Virus record (IMG/VR): IMGVR_UViG_3300030389_001063 | Coordinates: 1 to 37,532 of that record | Strand: one strand, 5' to 3' | Origin: a virus | DNA length: 37,532 nucleotides | Shown: one piece after another, positions 29,905 through 37,532 of the stretch | Layout: each line of letters starts with the position of its first letter | How positions within the stretch are numbered: position 1 is the first letter of the stretch | Notes under the pieces: model-generated | Database searches by the model: none | Told to the model about the DNA's origin: nothing | Seen by the model: the letters and a program-made list of their open reading frames with translations, nothing else | Position numbers and translations under genes: made by a program

Positions 29905-32323
29905 CCGACCAACATACGCTAGTCCCCCGCTAGATACTACCAGTCCACGTAAACGTTTTTTAAAAAGAGCGGAAAACTACCCTGAAATAGTAAAAAACTT
30001 TCAAACGGGTAATTTAGAACAAGCTTACGAGTCCTTTGTCCAGCTACCGTTTCTTGATCAAATGACCATGTACATGACTCCTGGTCTAGGTAATATAATT
30101 GACGGTTATGAGGCTAAGTATTTTAAAGATAAAGAAATTGAAGCTTTAGAAAAATCAGGGCGTAGACCACAAAAAGAATATGAAGTCGATTTAATGACTT
30201 TTGGGTATAACCCTATGGACGGTCCACTAAATAAACCTACTATGCCTAGTCCTTATAAAGGTTCAGGTGAAGCTAGGTTGTTCGGCGGTTTAAGTAATTT
30301 GTCCGCTGCTAGTTCACTCATAGGAGTGGGCGAAGTACCTAGTTTATTAAAGGGTGCTACTTTATTCGGGTTACGTAGATTAGGTAAGTTAGGCACAGAT
30401 ACCCCCGCTAAACCTAAAACTAAAGTTGGCGGTGAGGGTGGACCCCCGCCTGAGGGACCAGTAGCCCCCGTTATTGAAAATAATATAAGATATACGGCGT
30501 TTACTCCTAGGTATGTACCGCCTACTAAAACTAGATCAGAAACTAATAACATAGTATTAACTAGTACCGTAGCTTTAGCGGATACTCCGTTTTTTAGAAA
30601 AAACCCAGATAAAGCCGTACCTATAAATAATATCTTTCAAGCTATGGAACGTTACGGAGTAGAAGGCGGAGCTAAAGGTCAAAAGAATAATAACGTAACT
30701 AGACAAATAAAAAGTTTTGTTGATGAGGACTTTATAGCTAATAATAAAACTGTTACGCCTAGAGCTTTGATGGACCACATTATTAGTAACTCACCTAAAC
30801 TACAAGAGCATCATGCTTTTTACCCTAAAGGTGCACCAGAAGCTCAAAATACTTTTATAAAGTTTGCTAATCACCCTACTGCTTTTGATTTAAGTACCCC
30901 AGTTTTAAGAAAAGAACTTAATCCCAAAGATGTACTAAAAACTGACAGAAATAAATCAACATACGGTGAACGTACTTTTAATATGTATGATGACGGTAGG
31001 CTTTACGGAGGTGATTTATTAAAATATGAAGACGGATATATGTCACCTAGAGACCCTAATAACCCTGGAACTACTATACAATCAGGTCACGGGGGAATAG
31101 CTAAAGGTACTGGCTCTGACTTTACTGATACTGGCGGAAGGTACACTCATCAAAGATATACGGTAACTGACGTAGGTAAAGATAAAAACGTAACTATAAT
31201 ACAAGAGATACAAAGCGACCCTTATAGAATGACTGGTGATAAACAAAAATTAGTTACTAGAAATTTAGATGAAGCAGAAGGCGGTAGTATTAAAGAAATT
31301 ATTCCAATTTTAGATGAGCAATATACTCAGGGTGACGGTGCATTAGAAGCTATGAAACTTGCTAGTCCTGGCGGTTATAAAGCCATGGATGAAAACCGTA
31401 CTCTAGCACCTTTTTTATTAAAGTATGACGATATACTCGCTAGACAAGAAGCTGAAGTAGATACTTTTGTCAGAGCTAGAAATCAAGAAGCTTTTAATGA
31501 ATATGAAATAAATGAATCTTACTTTGAAACTGGTGAAAGGTTCGCTGATCAAATAGATGAAATAAAGGGTAGGTTCACTTTAGAAAAAGAAAACGCTTTA
31601 CGTGAGGCTTTAGGCGACGACTTTTTTGACGCAGGTAGTAAATACTATAACGAAGCAGTTAGAAAACTACCGAGAGCTGAAGCGGGTGATTGGTTTACTG
31701 ATAACGTTAAGTTCGGTATACAGACCGCTGTAAAAAATGATTCACCTTACGTATTACTACCTAAAAACGATAGAGCTTTAGTAAAAGCTGCAGGAGATAG
31801 TAATCTTGTTCTTTCTCCTAATCAATTAAAATATTTTGAAGAGTCACCAGCCCATAGAGTACGTTATAACGTTACCGTAAAACCTGACGGTAAAGGCGGG
31901 TTCGTAGAAAAAAATGCAGGTGAGATGAGCGAAACTATGAGACCTAATAGAAAAGACGGGGATGACGTAGTTTCAATAATTAACACTACAGAAAGTATGG
32001 ATAAGGATTTACCTAGCTCAAGTATCTATCCCCCTTATGATTCTTCACCAGAAACTATGTATTATATTGACGCTAAAAACATACGAGGCGGTAAACACTC
32101 TAGACGTGCTAACTCATATGCTAGAAATTACGATAGAAGTTTTAAACAAATAGAACAAGACTATAAGTTAATTTTAAACCCAACAGAGTTTACTGATGAA
32201 CTAGGTAACGAATATTTTAAAATAATGCTCACCCCTCAAGTAAAAGAAGCTTTTGAAGTATTACGGTTAAATAAAGGGGGGCACGTTACTAAACCCTTAA
32301 TGAACCTTAAATATGGAATATGA
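29891..32323 (+). CDS. Large virion-associated/polyvalent-type protein with EIQSD motif
   Basis: An 810-residue protein. VTIIQEIQSDPYR (near residues 435-447) resembles the EIQSD motif of phage polyvalent proteins, large multi-domain proteins injected with the genome. Around it are Gly-rich and acidic blocks. The C-terminus, RLNKGGHVTKPLMNLKYG, is a tail I recognise from virion-associated proteins of marine phages. An N-terminal segment has Gly-rich, slightly hydrophobic text (FGGLSNLSAASSLIGVGE). No enzyme active site is certain. It is translated just ahead of terL with an 11-bp overlap. It may be packaged and ejected into the host; a structural role is the alternative. Confidence 0.6.
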   Translation: MSLGNRPTYASPPLDTTSPRKRFLKRAENYPEIVKNFQTGNLEQAYESFVQLPFLDQMTMYMTPGLGNIIDGYEAKYFKDKEIEALEKSGRRPQKEYEVDLMTFGYNPMDGPLNKPTMPSPYKGSGEARLFGGLSNLSAASSLIGVGEVPSLLKGATLFGLRRLGKLGTDTPAKPKTKVGGEGGPPPEGPVAPVIENNIRYTAFTPRYVPPTKTRSETNNIVLTSTVALADTPFFRKNPDKAVPINNIFQAMERYGVEGGAKGQKNNNVTRQIKSFVDEDFIANNKTVTPRALMDHIISNSPKLQEHHAFYPKGAPEAQNTFIKFANHPTAFDLSTPVLRKELNPKDVLKTDRNKSTYGERTFNMYDDGRLYGGDLLKYEDGYMSPRDPNNPGTTIQSGHGGIAKGTGSDFTDTGGRYTHQRYTVTDVGKDKNVTIIQEIQSDPYRMTGDKQKLVTRNLDEAEGGSIKEIIPILDEQYTQGDGALEAMKLASPGGYKAMDENRTLAPFLLKYDDILARQEAEVDTFVRARNQEAFNEYEINESYFETGERFADQIDEIKGRFTLEKENALREALGDDFFDAGSKYYNEAVRKLPRAEAGDWFTDNVKFGIQTAVKNDSPYVLLPKNDRALVKAAGDSNLVLSPNQLKYFEESPAHRVRYNVTVKPDGKGGFVEKNAGEMSETMRPNRKDGDDVVSIINTTESMDKDLPSSSIYPPYDSSPETMYYIDAKNIRGGKHSRRANSYARNYDRSFKQIEQDYKLILNPTEFTDELGNEYFKIMLTPQVKEAFEVLRLNKGGHVTKPLMNLKYGI

Positions 32324-33827
32324 TTTAAACGATCTACCAGAAGACGTACTAAAAGAACACTTAGAACTAACTGAACGTTTAAAAGAAATAGAAAACGTTG
32401 AGGCTAGTAAAGATAATTTCTTAAACTTTGTAAAAAGCCAGTGGCCACAGTTTATTAGCGGTGCCCATCATAAAAAGATGGCGGAAGCGTTTGACCGTAT
32501 AGCTAAAGGTAAAATAAAAAGGCTTATTATTAATATGCCTCCGCGTCATACTAAAAGTGAGTTCGCTAGTCATTACTTCCCCGCTTACCTAGTAGGGCGT
32601 AACCCTAGTTTAAAAATACTACAAGCTACCCACACCGCAGACTTAGCAGTAAAGTTTGGGCGTAAAATTAGGGACTTAATGTTAACGGAAGACTTTCAAA
32701 AAGTTTTTCCTGATGTATTAATAAACCCAGACTCAAAAGCAGCAGGTAAATGGGAAACTCAAGATAAAGCTAACCCTAAATTAAAAGGTGAATATTATGC
32801 TGCTGGTGTGGGCGGTGCACTAGCGGGTAGGGGTGCTGACCTATTTATTATTGATGACCCGCACAGTGAACAAGATGCCATGAATCCTAAAAGCATGGAC
32901 GACACGTATGAGTGGTATACATCTGGACCGCGTCAACGTTTACAGCCAGGAGGAGCCATAGTAATAGTTATGACCCGTTGGAACGTGAACGACCTTACGG
33001 GTAGATTACTAAAAGATGCTGCCCGTGACCCTAAAGCCGACCAGTGGGAAGTTATAGAACTACCCGCCATATTACCTAGCGGTAAAGCTTTATGGCCAGA
33101 GTACTGGAAACTAGAAGAATTAGAAAGCGTAAAGGCTAGTTTGAGGGGCGGACCAAAGTGGCACGCTCAGTATATGCAGAACCCCACTAGTGAAGAAGGA
33201 GCACTTATTAAACGTGAGTGGTGGAACACATGGCCACATGATAAACCACCCGCCTGTGAATATTTAATACAAAGTTACGATACCGCTTTTTTAAAAAGCT
33301 CGATGGCGGACTACTCAGCTATAACTACTTGGGGAGTGTTTTACCCTGAAGGTAAAATAGGTGAAGAGTTTTATGACGGTAACGTACCACATATAATTTT
33401 ACTAGACTGTGTTAAGGGTAGGTATAGCTTCCCTGAACTAAAAGCCGTAGCTTATGAACAATATAGTGACTGGTCACCTGACGTAGTAATTATAGAAAGT
33501 AAAGCTACTGGTATACCCTTAACCCAAGAGTTACGTAACTTAGGTATACCCGTACAAAATTTTACCCCCAGTAAAGGTAACGATAAAATAGCTAGAGTCA
33601 ATGCTAGTACGCCTTTATTTGAGTCAGGTATGGTTTGGGCACCAGATACTAAATACGCTTATGAACTTATTGAAGAGTGTGCTGCTTTTCCTGCGGGTGA
33701 CCATGACGACTTAGTTGACTCAACCACACAGGCTTTATTAAGGTTCAGACAAGGTGGCTTTGTAAAACTACCTAGCGACTACCAAGAAGATGAGATATAC
33801 TATAAACGAAAAATAAGTTATTATTAA
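32313..33827 (+). CDS. terL: Terminase large subunit
   Basis: A 504-residue DNA-packaging motor. ATPase: MPPRHTKSE (Walker A-type, 75-83), DLFIIDDPH (Walker B, 176-184), MTRWNVNDLTGRL (coupling motif). Nuclease domain: SYDTAF, IESKATG and DHDDLVDSTTQAL supply the acidic metal ligands of the RNase H-like fold. Length and motif order are those of complete TerL. It packages DNA into the prohead with the TerS encoded at 23608 and cuts concatemers. The portal gene starts 4 bp later. Confidence 0.97.
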   Translation: MEYDLNDLPEDVLKEHLELTERLKEIENVEASKDNFLNFVKSQWPQFISGAHHKKMAEAFDRIAKGKIKRLIINMPPRHTKSEFASHYFPAYLVGRNPSLKILQATHTADLAVKFGRKIRDLMLTEDFQKVFPDVLINPDSKAAGKWETQDKANPKLKGEYYAAGVGGALAGRGADLFIIDDPHSEQDAMNPKSMDDTYEWYTSGPRQRLQPGGAIVIVMTRWNVNDLTGRLLKDAARDPKADQWEVIELPAILPSGKALWPEYWKLEELESVKASLRGGPKWHAQYMQNPTSEEGALIKREWWNTWPHDKPPACEYLIQSYDTAFLKSSMADYSAITTWGVFYPEGKIGEEFYDGNVPHIILLDCVKGRYSFPELKAVAYEQYSDWSPDVVIIESKATGIPLTQELRNLGIPVQNFTPSKGNDKIARVNASTPLFESGMVWAPDTKYAYELIEECAAFPAGDHDDLVDSTTQALLRFRQGGFVKLPSDYQEDEIYYKRKISYY

Positions 33828-33831
33828 AATT

Positions 33832-36246
33832 ATGGCAATAGAAAATAAACCTTCAGGTGAAATTGATTTAGAAATATTAGAAGATTTACCAGAAGATGCC
33901 CCTCAACAAGACTTAGGTATGGAAGTTGAACTACCTGAGGAAATGAATATCCAGGGAGACCTTACATCTAGTTTTGAAATAACACCAGAAGGTCAAGTAA
34001 ACCCCATAGGTGAAGAGATGTCAATGGTAATGACTGAACATCAAATGAACCTAGCTGAAATAATTGATCAAGCTGATTTAAATACTTTAAGTGATGAGCT
34101 ACTTTCAGCCTACGATAATGATAAAGAGTCACGTAAAGATTGGCTTGACACTTTTACTAAAGGTTTAGATTTACTAGGTATAAAAATGGAGGAAAGAGAA
34201 GAACCTTTCCCTGGTGCTACGGGTGTACATCATCCGTTATTGAGCGAAGCCGTTACCCAGTTTCAAGCTCAAGCATATAAAGAGTTACTACCCGCAGGCG
34301 GACCAGTCAAAACTAGAATAATGGGTAATGAAACGCCTGAAGTACAAGCACAGAATCAGCGGGTAAAAGAATTTATGAACTATCAAATCACTGAGGTCAT
34401 GAAAGAGTATGACCCTGAGATGGACAGTTTATTATTTTATCTACCTTTAGCGGGTAGTGCATTTAAAAAAGTTTATTACGATAATTTATTAGGTAGACCT
34501 ACTAGCCGTTTAGTAAAAGCTGAGGACTTAGTAGTCTCCTATGAAACTACAGACTTAGAAAGTAGCCCCCGTTTTACCCACGTTATAAGTATGACGGGCA
34601 ATGATTTAAAAAAATCACAACTAAACGGTACATATTTAAACATAGAAGTCACTGACCCTAGTGCAGATATAGAATATAACGAAGCTAAAGAGAAGATGGA
34701 CGAGCTACAAGGCATGTCACCTTCTATAAACGACTATGATGAGTACAATATTTTAGAGTTTCACGTTGATTTAGAGCTAGAAGGCATAGATGAGTTCGGT
34801 TTTGGTGTGCCTTACGTAGTAACTATACTAGAAGATGAGGGTAAAATCCTTTCAGTAAGACGTAATTGGAACGAAGGAGACGAATTATTCCGTAAAAAAG
34901 AGTATTTTGTACATTATAAGTTCCTACCAGGACTAGGTTTTTACGGTTTCGGGTTAATTCACATGATTGGTGGGCTAACTAAGTCAGCTACTTCTATATT
35001 ACGTCAGTTAGTAGACGCTGGAACTCTTAGTAATTTACCCGCAGGCTTTAAAGCTAGGGGTATGAGAGTACAAGGCGAGGATGAACCGCTCCGTCCAGGT
35101 GAATTTAGGGATGTTGATGTACCAGGAGGGGTGATTAGGGATGCACTAATGCCTTTACCCTATAAAGAACCAAGTAATGTACTCAGCCAACTACTAGGTG
35201 TACTGATAGATTCAGGTAGAAGGTTCGCTTCTATCGCTGATATGCAGGTTGGTGACATAGGTAGTCAACAATTACCCGTAGGAACTACCGTAGCTATGCT
35301 AGAAAGGGGTACAAAAGTGATGTCAGCTATACATAAACGCTTACATTACGCACAAAAGAAAGAATTTAAGCTTTTAGCGGGTATTTTTAGTAAAAGTTTA
35401 CCGCCAGTTTACCCTTATGACGTGCCAGGAGCTACTAGAGAGGTAAAAGCTACTGATTTTGACAATAGAATAGATATTTTACCCGTTAGTGACCCTAATA
35501 TCTTCAGTATGGCACAAAGAGTGATGTTAGCACAGCAAGAATTACAGATGGCGCAAGCAGCACCCGATATTCACGACTTAAGAGAGGCATATAGGCGTAT
35601 GTATGAGGCTTTAGAGGTAAAAAATATAGAATTAATACTACCTCCGCCTAGTGAAGTACCACCACGTGACCCTATAAGTGAACAACAAGCAGCATTAACT
35701 AACCAACCTATACAAGCTTTTGAGTTTCAAAATCATGACGCTTATATCCAAGCACATAGTGCCTTTTTACAGAACCCTATGATGCAACAGAATCAAGGGG
35801 CTATGGTTTCTATACAGGCTAACATACAAGAACACCAAGCTATGAAGTATAAACAACAAATAGAGCAGGTATTAGGTCAACCGTTACCAGATATGTCAGC
35901 TGGACCTATGCCACCAGAAGTTATGAACCAGATAGCTACTGCTGCAGCTCAAGCTACACAAGTAGTTACTGGTCAAGCGGAAGCTTTAGCTAGGGCACAA
36001 GAACTAGAACAAGTTGACCCGATAGTAAAACTAAAAGAAGCTGAAATACAACAGAGAGCTGAAAGTGATATGATTAGAGCTCAAGTTGACGCTCAACGTA
36101 TACAGTCACAAGAAGCTATAGCTGAAATGAAAATAGCACAACAACGTGAGTCAGCAGAAATGAAAGAAGAAGGCAACATACGTAAAGAATTTTATGATAT
36201 ACTAAAAGATGTCAGATCATCTGACACACAAACTAAAGGAGAGTAA
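33832..36246 (+). CDS. Portal protein
   Basis: An 804-residue protein. Residues about 130-290 have PFPGATGVHHPLLSEAVTQF, AQAYKELLPAGGPVKTRIMG and MDSLLFYLPLAGSAFKKVYY, a pattern typical of P22-like/podovirus portals. The middle holds a long helix region, and the C-terminus (about 620-800) is Gln/Ala/Glu-rich and probably a coiled coil that could reach into the capsid. The portal forms a dodecameric ring at the vertex and is where TerL docks. Position immediately after terL supports the call. Confidence 0.93.
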   Translation: MAIENKPSGEIDLEILEDLPEDAPQQDLGMEVELPEEMNIQGDLTSSFEITPEGQVNPIGEEMSMVMTEHQMNLAEIIDQADLNTLSDELLSAYDNDKESRKDWLDTFTKGLDLLGIKMEEREEPFPGATGVHHPLLSEAVTQFQAQAYKELLPAGGPVKTRIMGNETPEVQAQNQRVKEFMNYQITEVMKEYDPEMDSLLFYLPLAGSAFKKVYYDNLLGRPTSRLVKAEDLVVSYETTDLESSPRFTHVISMTGNDLKKSQLNGTYLNIEVTDPSADIEYNEAKEKMDELQGMSPSINDYDEYNILEFHVDLELEGIDEFGFGVPYVVTILEDEGKILSVRRNWNEGDELFRKKEYFVHYKFLPGLGFYGFGLIHMIGGLTKSATSILRQLVDAGTLSNLPAGFKARGMRVQGEDEPLRPGEFRDVDVPGGVIRDALMPLPYKEPSNVLSQLLGVLIDSGRRFASIADMQVGDIGSQQLPVGTTVAMLERGTKVMSAIHKRLHYAQKKEFKLLAGIFSKSLPPVYPYDVPGATREVKATDFDNRIDILPVSDPNIFSMAQRVMLAQQELQMAQAAPDIHDLREAYRRMYEALEVKNIELILPPPSEVPPRDPISEQQAALTNQPIQAFEFQNHDAYIQAHSAFLQNPMMQQNQGAMVSIQANIQEHQAMKYKQQIEQVLGQPLPDMSAGPMPPEVMNQIATAAAQATQVVTGQAEALARAQELEQVDPIVKLKEAEIQQRAESDMIRAQVDAQRIQSQEAIAEMKIAQQRESAEMKEEGNIRKEFYDILKDVRSSDTQTKGE

Positions 36247-36248
36247 TT

Positions 36249-36392
36249 ATGCCAGGAATGATGAAGAAAAAAGTAGCTATGATGAAAAGAGGCGGTAATG
36301 CAGCCAAAAAGAAAAAAGTAGCTATGATGAAAAGAGGCGGTAAAGCTGCGATGAAAAAGAAAAAAATGAATCGTGGTAAAAAGAAAAAATAG
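36249..36392 (+). CDS. 47-residue very basic repeat peptide
   Basis: ATG 36249 to TAG 36390-36392, starting 3 bases after the portal stop. Sequence is Lys/Met-rich and contains a 15-residue unit (KKKVAMMKRGG) twice. The DNA has a 45-bp tandem duplication (36264-36298 and 36309-36343 identical over 35 bp). Such tiny basic proteins next to portal genes occur in related phages and may bind DNA in the head. Confidence 0.7.
   Translation: MPGMMKKKVAMMKRGGNAAKKKKVAMMKRGGKAAMKKKKMNRGKKKK
36264..36343 (+). repeat. 45-bp-period direct repeat in the basic peptide gene
   Basis: Two copies of a 35-bp identical segment, offset by exactly 45 bp, so the frame is preserved. Confidence 0.9.
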
Positions 36393-36404
36393 TAAGGAGC
36401 TATT

Positions 36405-36575
36405 ATGAAAGAAGTAAAAGTGCCTAAAGCTAATAAAATAGATTTATCTAAACCAGTAACCGTAGGAGATATACTTTTTAAAAAGACCTTCGGTATGGGT
36501 AAAGGTAAAGCTAAAGGAGGCGGTGCTGCTACTAAAGGATTAGATTATAATATCTGTCCTAGCGGTAAGGAGTAA
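36405..36575 (+). CDS. 56-residue basic phage protein
   Basis: ATG after a TAAGGAGC ribosome site, ending at 36573-36575, with the stop overlapping the next ATG (TAATG). It has VTVGDILFKKTFGMGKGKAK and a C-terminal YNICPSGKE. Lys/Gly-rich; family not known. Confidence 0.65.
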   Translation: MKEVKVPKANKIDLSKPVTVGDILFKKTFGMGKGKAKGGGAATKGLDYNICPSGKE

Positions 36576-36802
36576 TGCCTGCGGTAAAACGTAAGCGTAA
36601 ATTTGCTAAAGTTAGTAAAAGTCGTAAAGGCGTACCTAAAGCTTATTTAAAAGGGGCTAAAAACCCTAAAGCTAGAGAACGTGAAATTTTACGTACTCGT
36701 AAAAAATATAAGTCAGGTAAAATGACTAAAAAAGACTATGAAGCGGTAGAACGCTCAAGAGCTAAAGATAAACGTAAAGTAAAAAGAAAAAGGAGAAAAT
36801 AA
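36575..36802 (+). CDS. 75-residue very basic protein (VPKAYLKGAKNPKARE family)
   Basis: Almost a third Lys/Arg. GVPKAYLKGAKNPKAREREI matches a family I recognise in marine phages and large viruses (VPKxYLxGAKN..AR..EI), unknown role, probably nucleic-acid binding or virion-associated. TAATG coupling upstream. Confidence 0.75.
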   Translation: MPAVKRKRKFAKVSKSRKGVPKAYLKGAKNPKAREREILRTRKKYKSGKMTKKDYEAVERSRAKDKRKVKRKRRK

Positions 36803-36803
36803 T

Positions 36804-37277
36804 ATGGCTACTCCAGCATGTGTTAAGAAATACGCTAAAAGTAGTGGTAAATCAGAATCTACTTTAAATAAAGTTTATAAAAGAGGTCAAGGGGCTTACT
36901 TTAGCTCAGGGTCAAGACCAGGACAAAGCTCACACTCATGGGGCTGTGGTAGGGTAAGAAGTTTCGCTACTGGTAAAGGCGGTGCACGTAAAGCTGACTC
37001 TGACCTTTTAGGTAAAGGTAAGAAAAAAAGAACTAAAAAATCCACGGGAGGTGGAGTCATGAATAATAGTCAAGAACGTAAGTTAAAAAATACTAGCAAA
37101 GCTGATCTAAATAGAGACGGCAGATTATCATCCTATGAAAAAGCTAGAGGTTTAGCTATTGAAAAAGCTATGGCTAAAGATAGTCAAACTCTGGTTAAAA
37201 AGAATAAGGGCGGACTTATAGCTAGAGCTTGCGGTGCTGTTATGGAGAACAAGCGTAAAAAAACTAAAATGCTATAA
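36804..37277 (+). CDS. DUF5824-like basic phage protein
   Basis: A 157-residue protein. SSGSRPGQSSHSWGCGRVRS and ATGKGGARKADSDLL resemble DUF5824-type proteins of phages (SGSRPGQ..HSWAxxRV.SF..GGxARxADxDL). DLNRDGRLSSYEKARG looks like a short EF-hand-type calcium loop. The C-terminus is RACGAVMENKRKKTKML, a tail common in this phage group. AAGGAG site upstream. Role unknown; head-associated is likely. Confidence 0.7.
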   Translation: MATPACVKKYAKSSGKSESTLNKVYKRGQGAYFSSGSRPGQSSHSWGCGRVRSFATGKGGARKADSDLLGKGKKKRTKKSTGGGVMNNSQERKLKNTSKADLNRDGRLSSYEKARGLAIEKAMAKDSQTLVKKNKGGLIARACGAVMENKRKKTKML

Positions 37278-37532
37278 TGGCTAAGTATCAGGGTAAAACT
37301 GTAAAACTAAATACCCCCAGACCTTTACGTAAAGGTGAAACGGGTTACGGTAAAAAACGTAAAGTAGTTTTTGTTAAAAACCCTAGCACTGGTAAAATTA
37401 AAAAAATAACTTTTGGGGACGCTAATTTAGGTATGCATAAAAATAACCCCAAACGTAAAAAAGCTTACTGCTCACGTAGTAAAGGTTTAGGTAGCGATAG
37501 AATGAAAGCTAACTACTGGGCACGTAGAGACT
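37277..37532 (+). CDS. Basic virion-type protein (3' partial)
   Basis: ATG overlaps the previous stop (TAATG), and the frame is open to the window end (85 codons). YQGKTVKLNTPRPLRKGETG, RKVVFVKNPSTGKIKKITFG and DANLGMHKNNPKRKKAYCSR recall small basic proteins near the portal in cyanophages and pelagiphages (YQGKxVxLNxPxxxRKGE...KKVxFGDPN...ARYWSC). Function unknown. The gene continues beyond the window. Confidence 0.75.
   Translation, partial: MAKYQGKTVKLNTPRPLRKGETGYGKKRKVVFVKNPSTGKIKKITFGDANLGMHKNNPKRKKAYCSRSKGLGSDRMKANYWARRD

Noticed and set aside
37105-37155. EF-hand-like DLNRDGRLSSYE loop as a calcium-binding enzyme
   Set aside because: A single loop in a basic protein is not enough to support calcium binding or enzymatic function.

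Overview
The window is a 37.5-kb piece of an AT-rich, tailed double-stranded DNA phage genome, probably a podovirus-like marine phage of an alphaproteobacterial host such as the SAR11/SAR116 groups. That host and habitat guess rests on recognisable protein families and base composition. The sequence itself does not prove it. There is no integrase, no tRNA, no CRISPR array and no phage RNA polymerase in view, so host RNA polymerase is expected to transcribe the genes. Both ends cut through genes, and capsid, tail-tube and lysis genes are not seen, so the genome continues beyond the window.

Layout: (1) 1-7635, + strand: five virion genes (tail or internal/ejected proteins, glycine- and proline-rich). 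(2) 7592-9390, - strand: a PD-(D/E)XK nuclease and an SNF2-type helicase, converging on the virion genes with a 44-bp overlap. (3) 9391-9834: a divergent control region full of inverted repeats, a candidate origin or regulatory hub. (4) 9835-14479, + strand: early/replication genes (two conserved small proteins, an SSB-like protein, a strong terminator, an AEP-type primase, a UvrD-like helicase). (5) 14531-21522, + strand: a tight operon that appears to hypermodify DNA thymine and replicate the genome. It encodes an HMUDK-helical/aGPT-PPlase-type enzyme, a TAGT-type glycosyltransferase, a thymidylate-synthase-fold enzyme, a Cas4-like Fe-S nuclease, an AlkB-like oxygenase, a YGDSW-motif protein, a cytidylyltransferase-fold enzyme and a family A DNA polymerase with Leu at the Phe762 position. 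(6) 21512-28303, + strand: many small accessory genes, the terminase small subunit, a second 2OG-Fe(II) oxygenase, a MazG-like pyrophosphatase, zinc-knuckle proteins and short membrane peptides. Several are preceded by a recurring TTTACA-N17-TA(N)3T promoter. (7) 28304-29544: a palindrome- and repeat-rich stretch with one small gene, a terminator and a GC-rich hairpin island. (8) 29545-37532, + strand: a large probable virion/polyvalent protein, terminase large subunit, portal, and small very basic proteins typical of this phage group.

The most interesting system is the 15016-17630 trio with its operon partners. If the family assignments hold, the TS-fold enzyme makes 5-hydroxymethyl-dUMP (or dTMP), the HMUDK/aGPT-PPlase-type protein acts on hydroxymethyluracil in DNA, and the TAGT glycosyltransferase adds a sugar. 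The genome would then be protected from host nucleases. The control and repeat regions (9391-9834 and 28304-29544) are the best non-coding targets.
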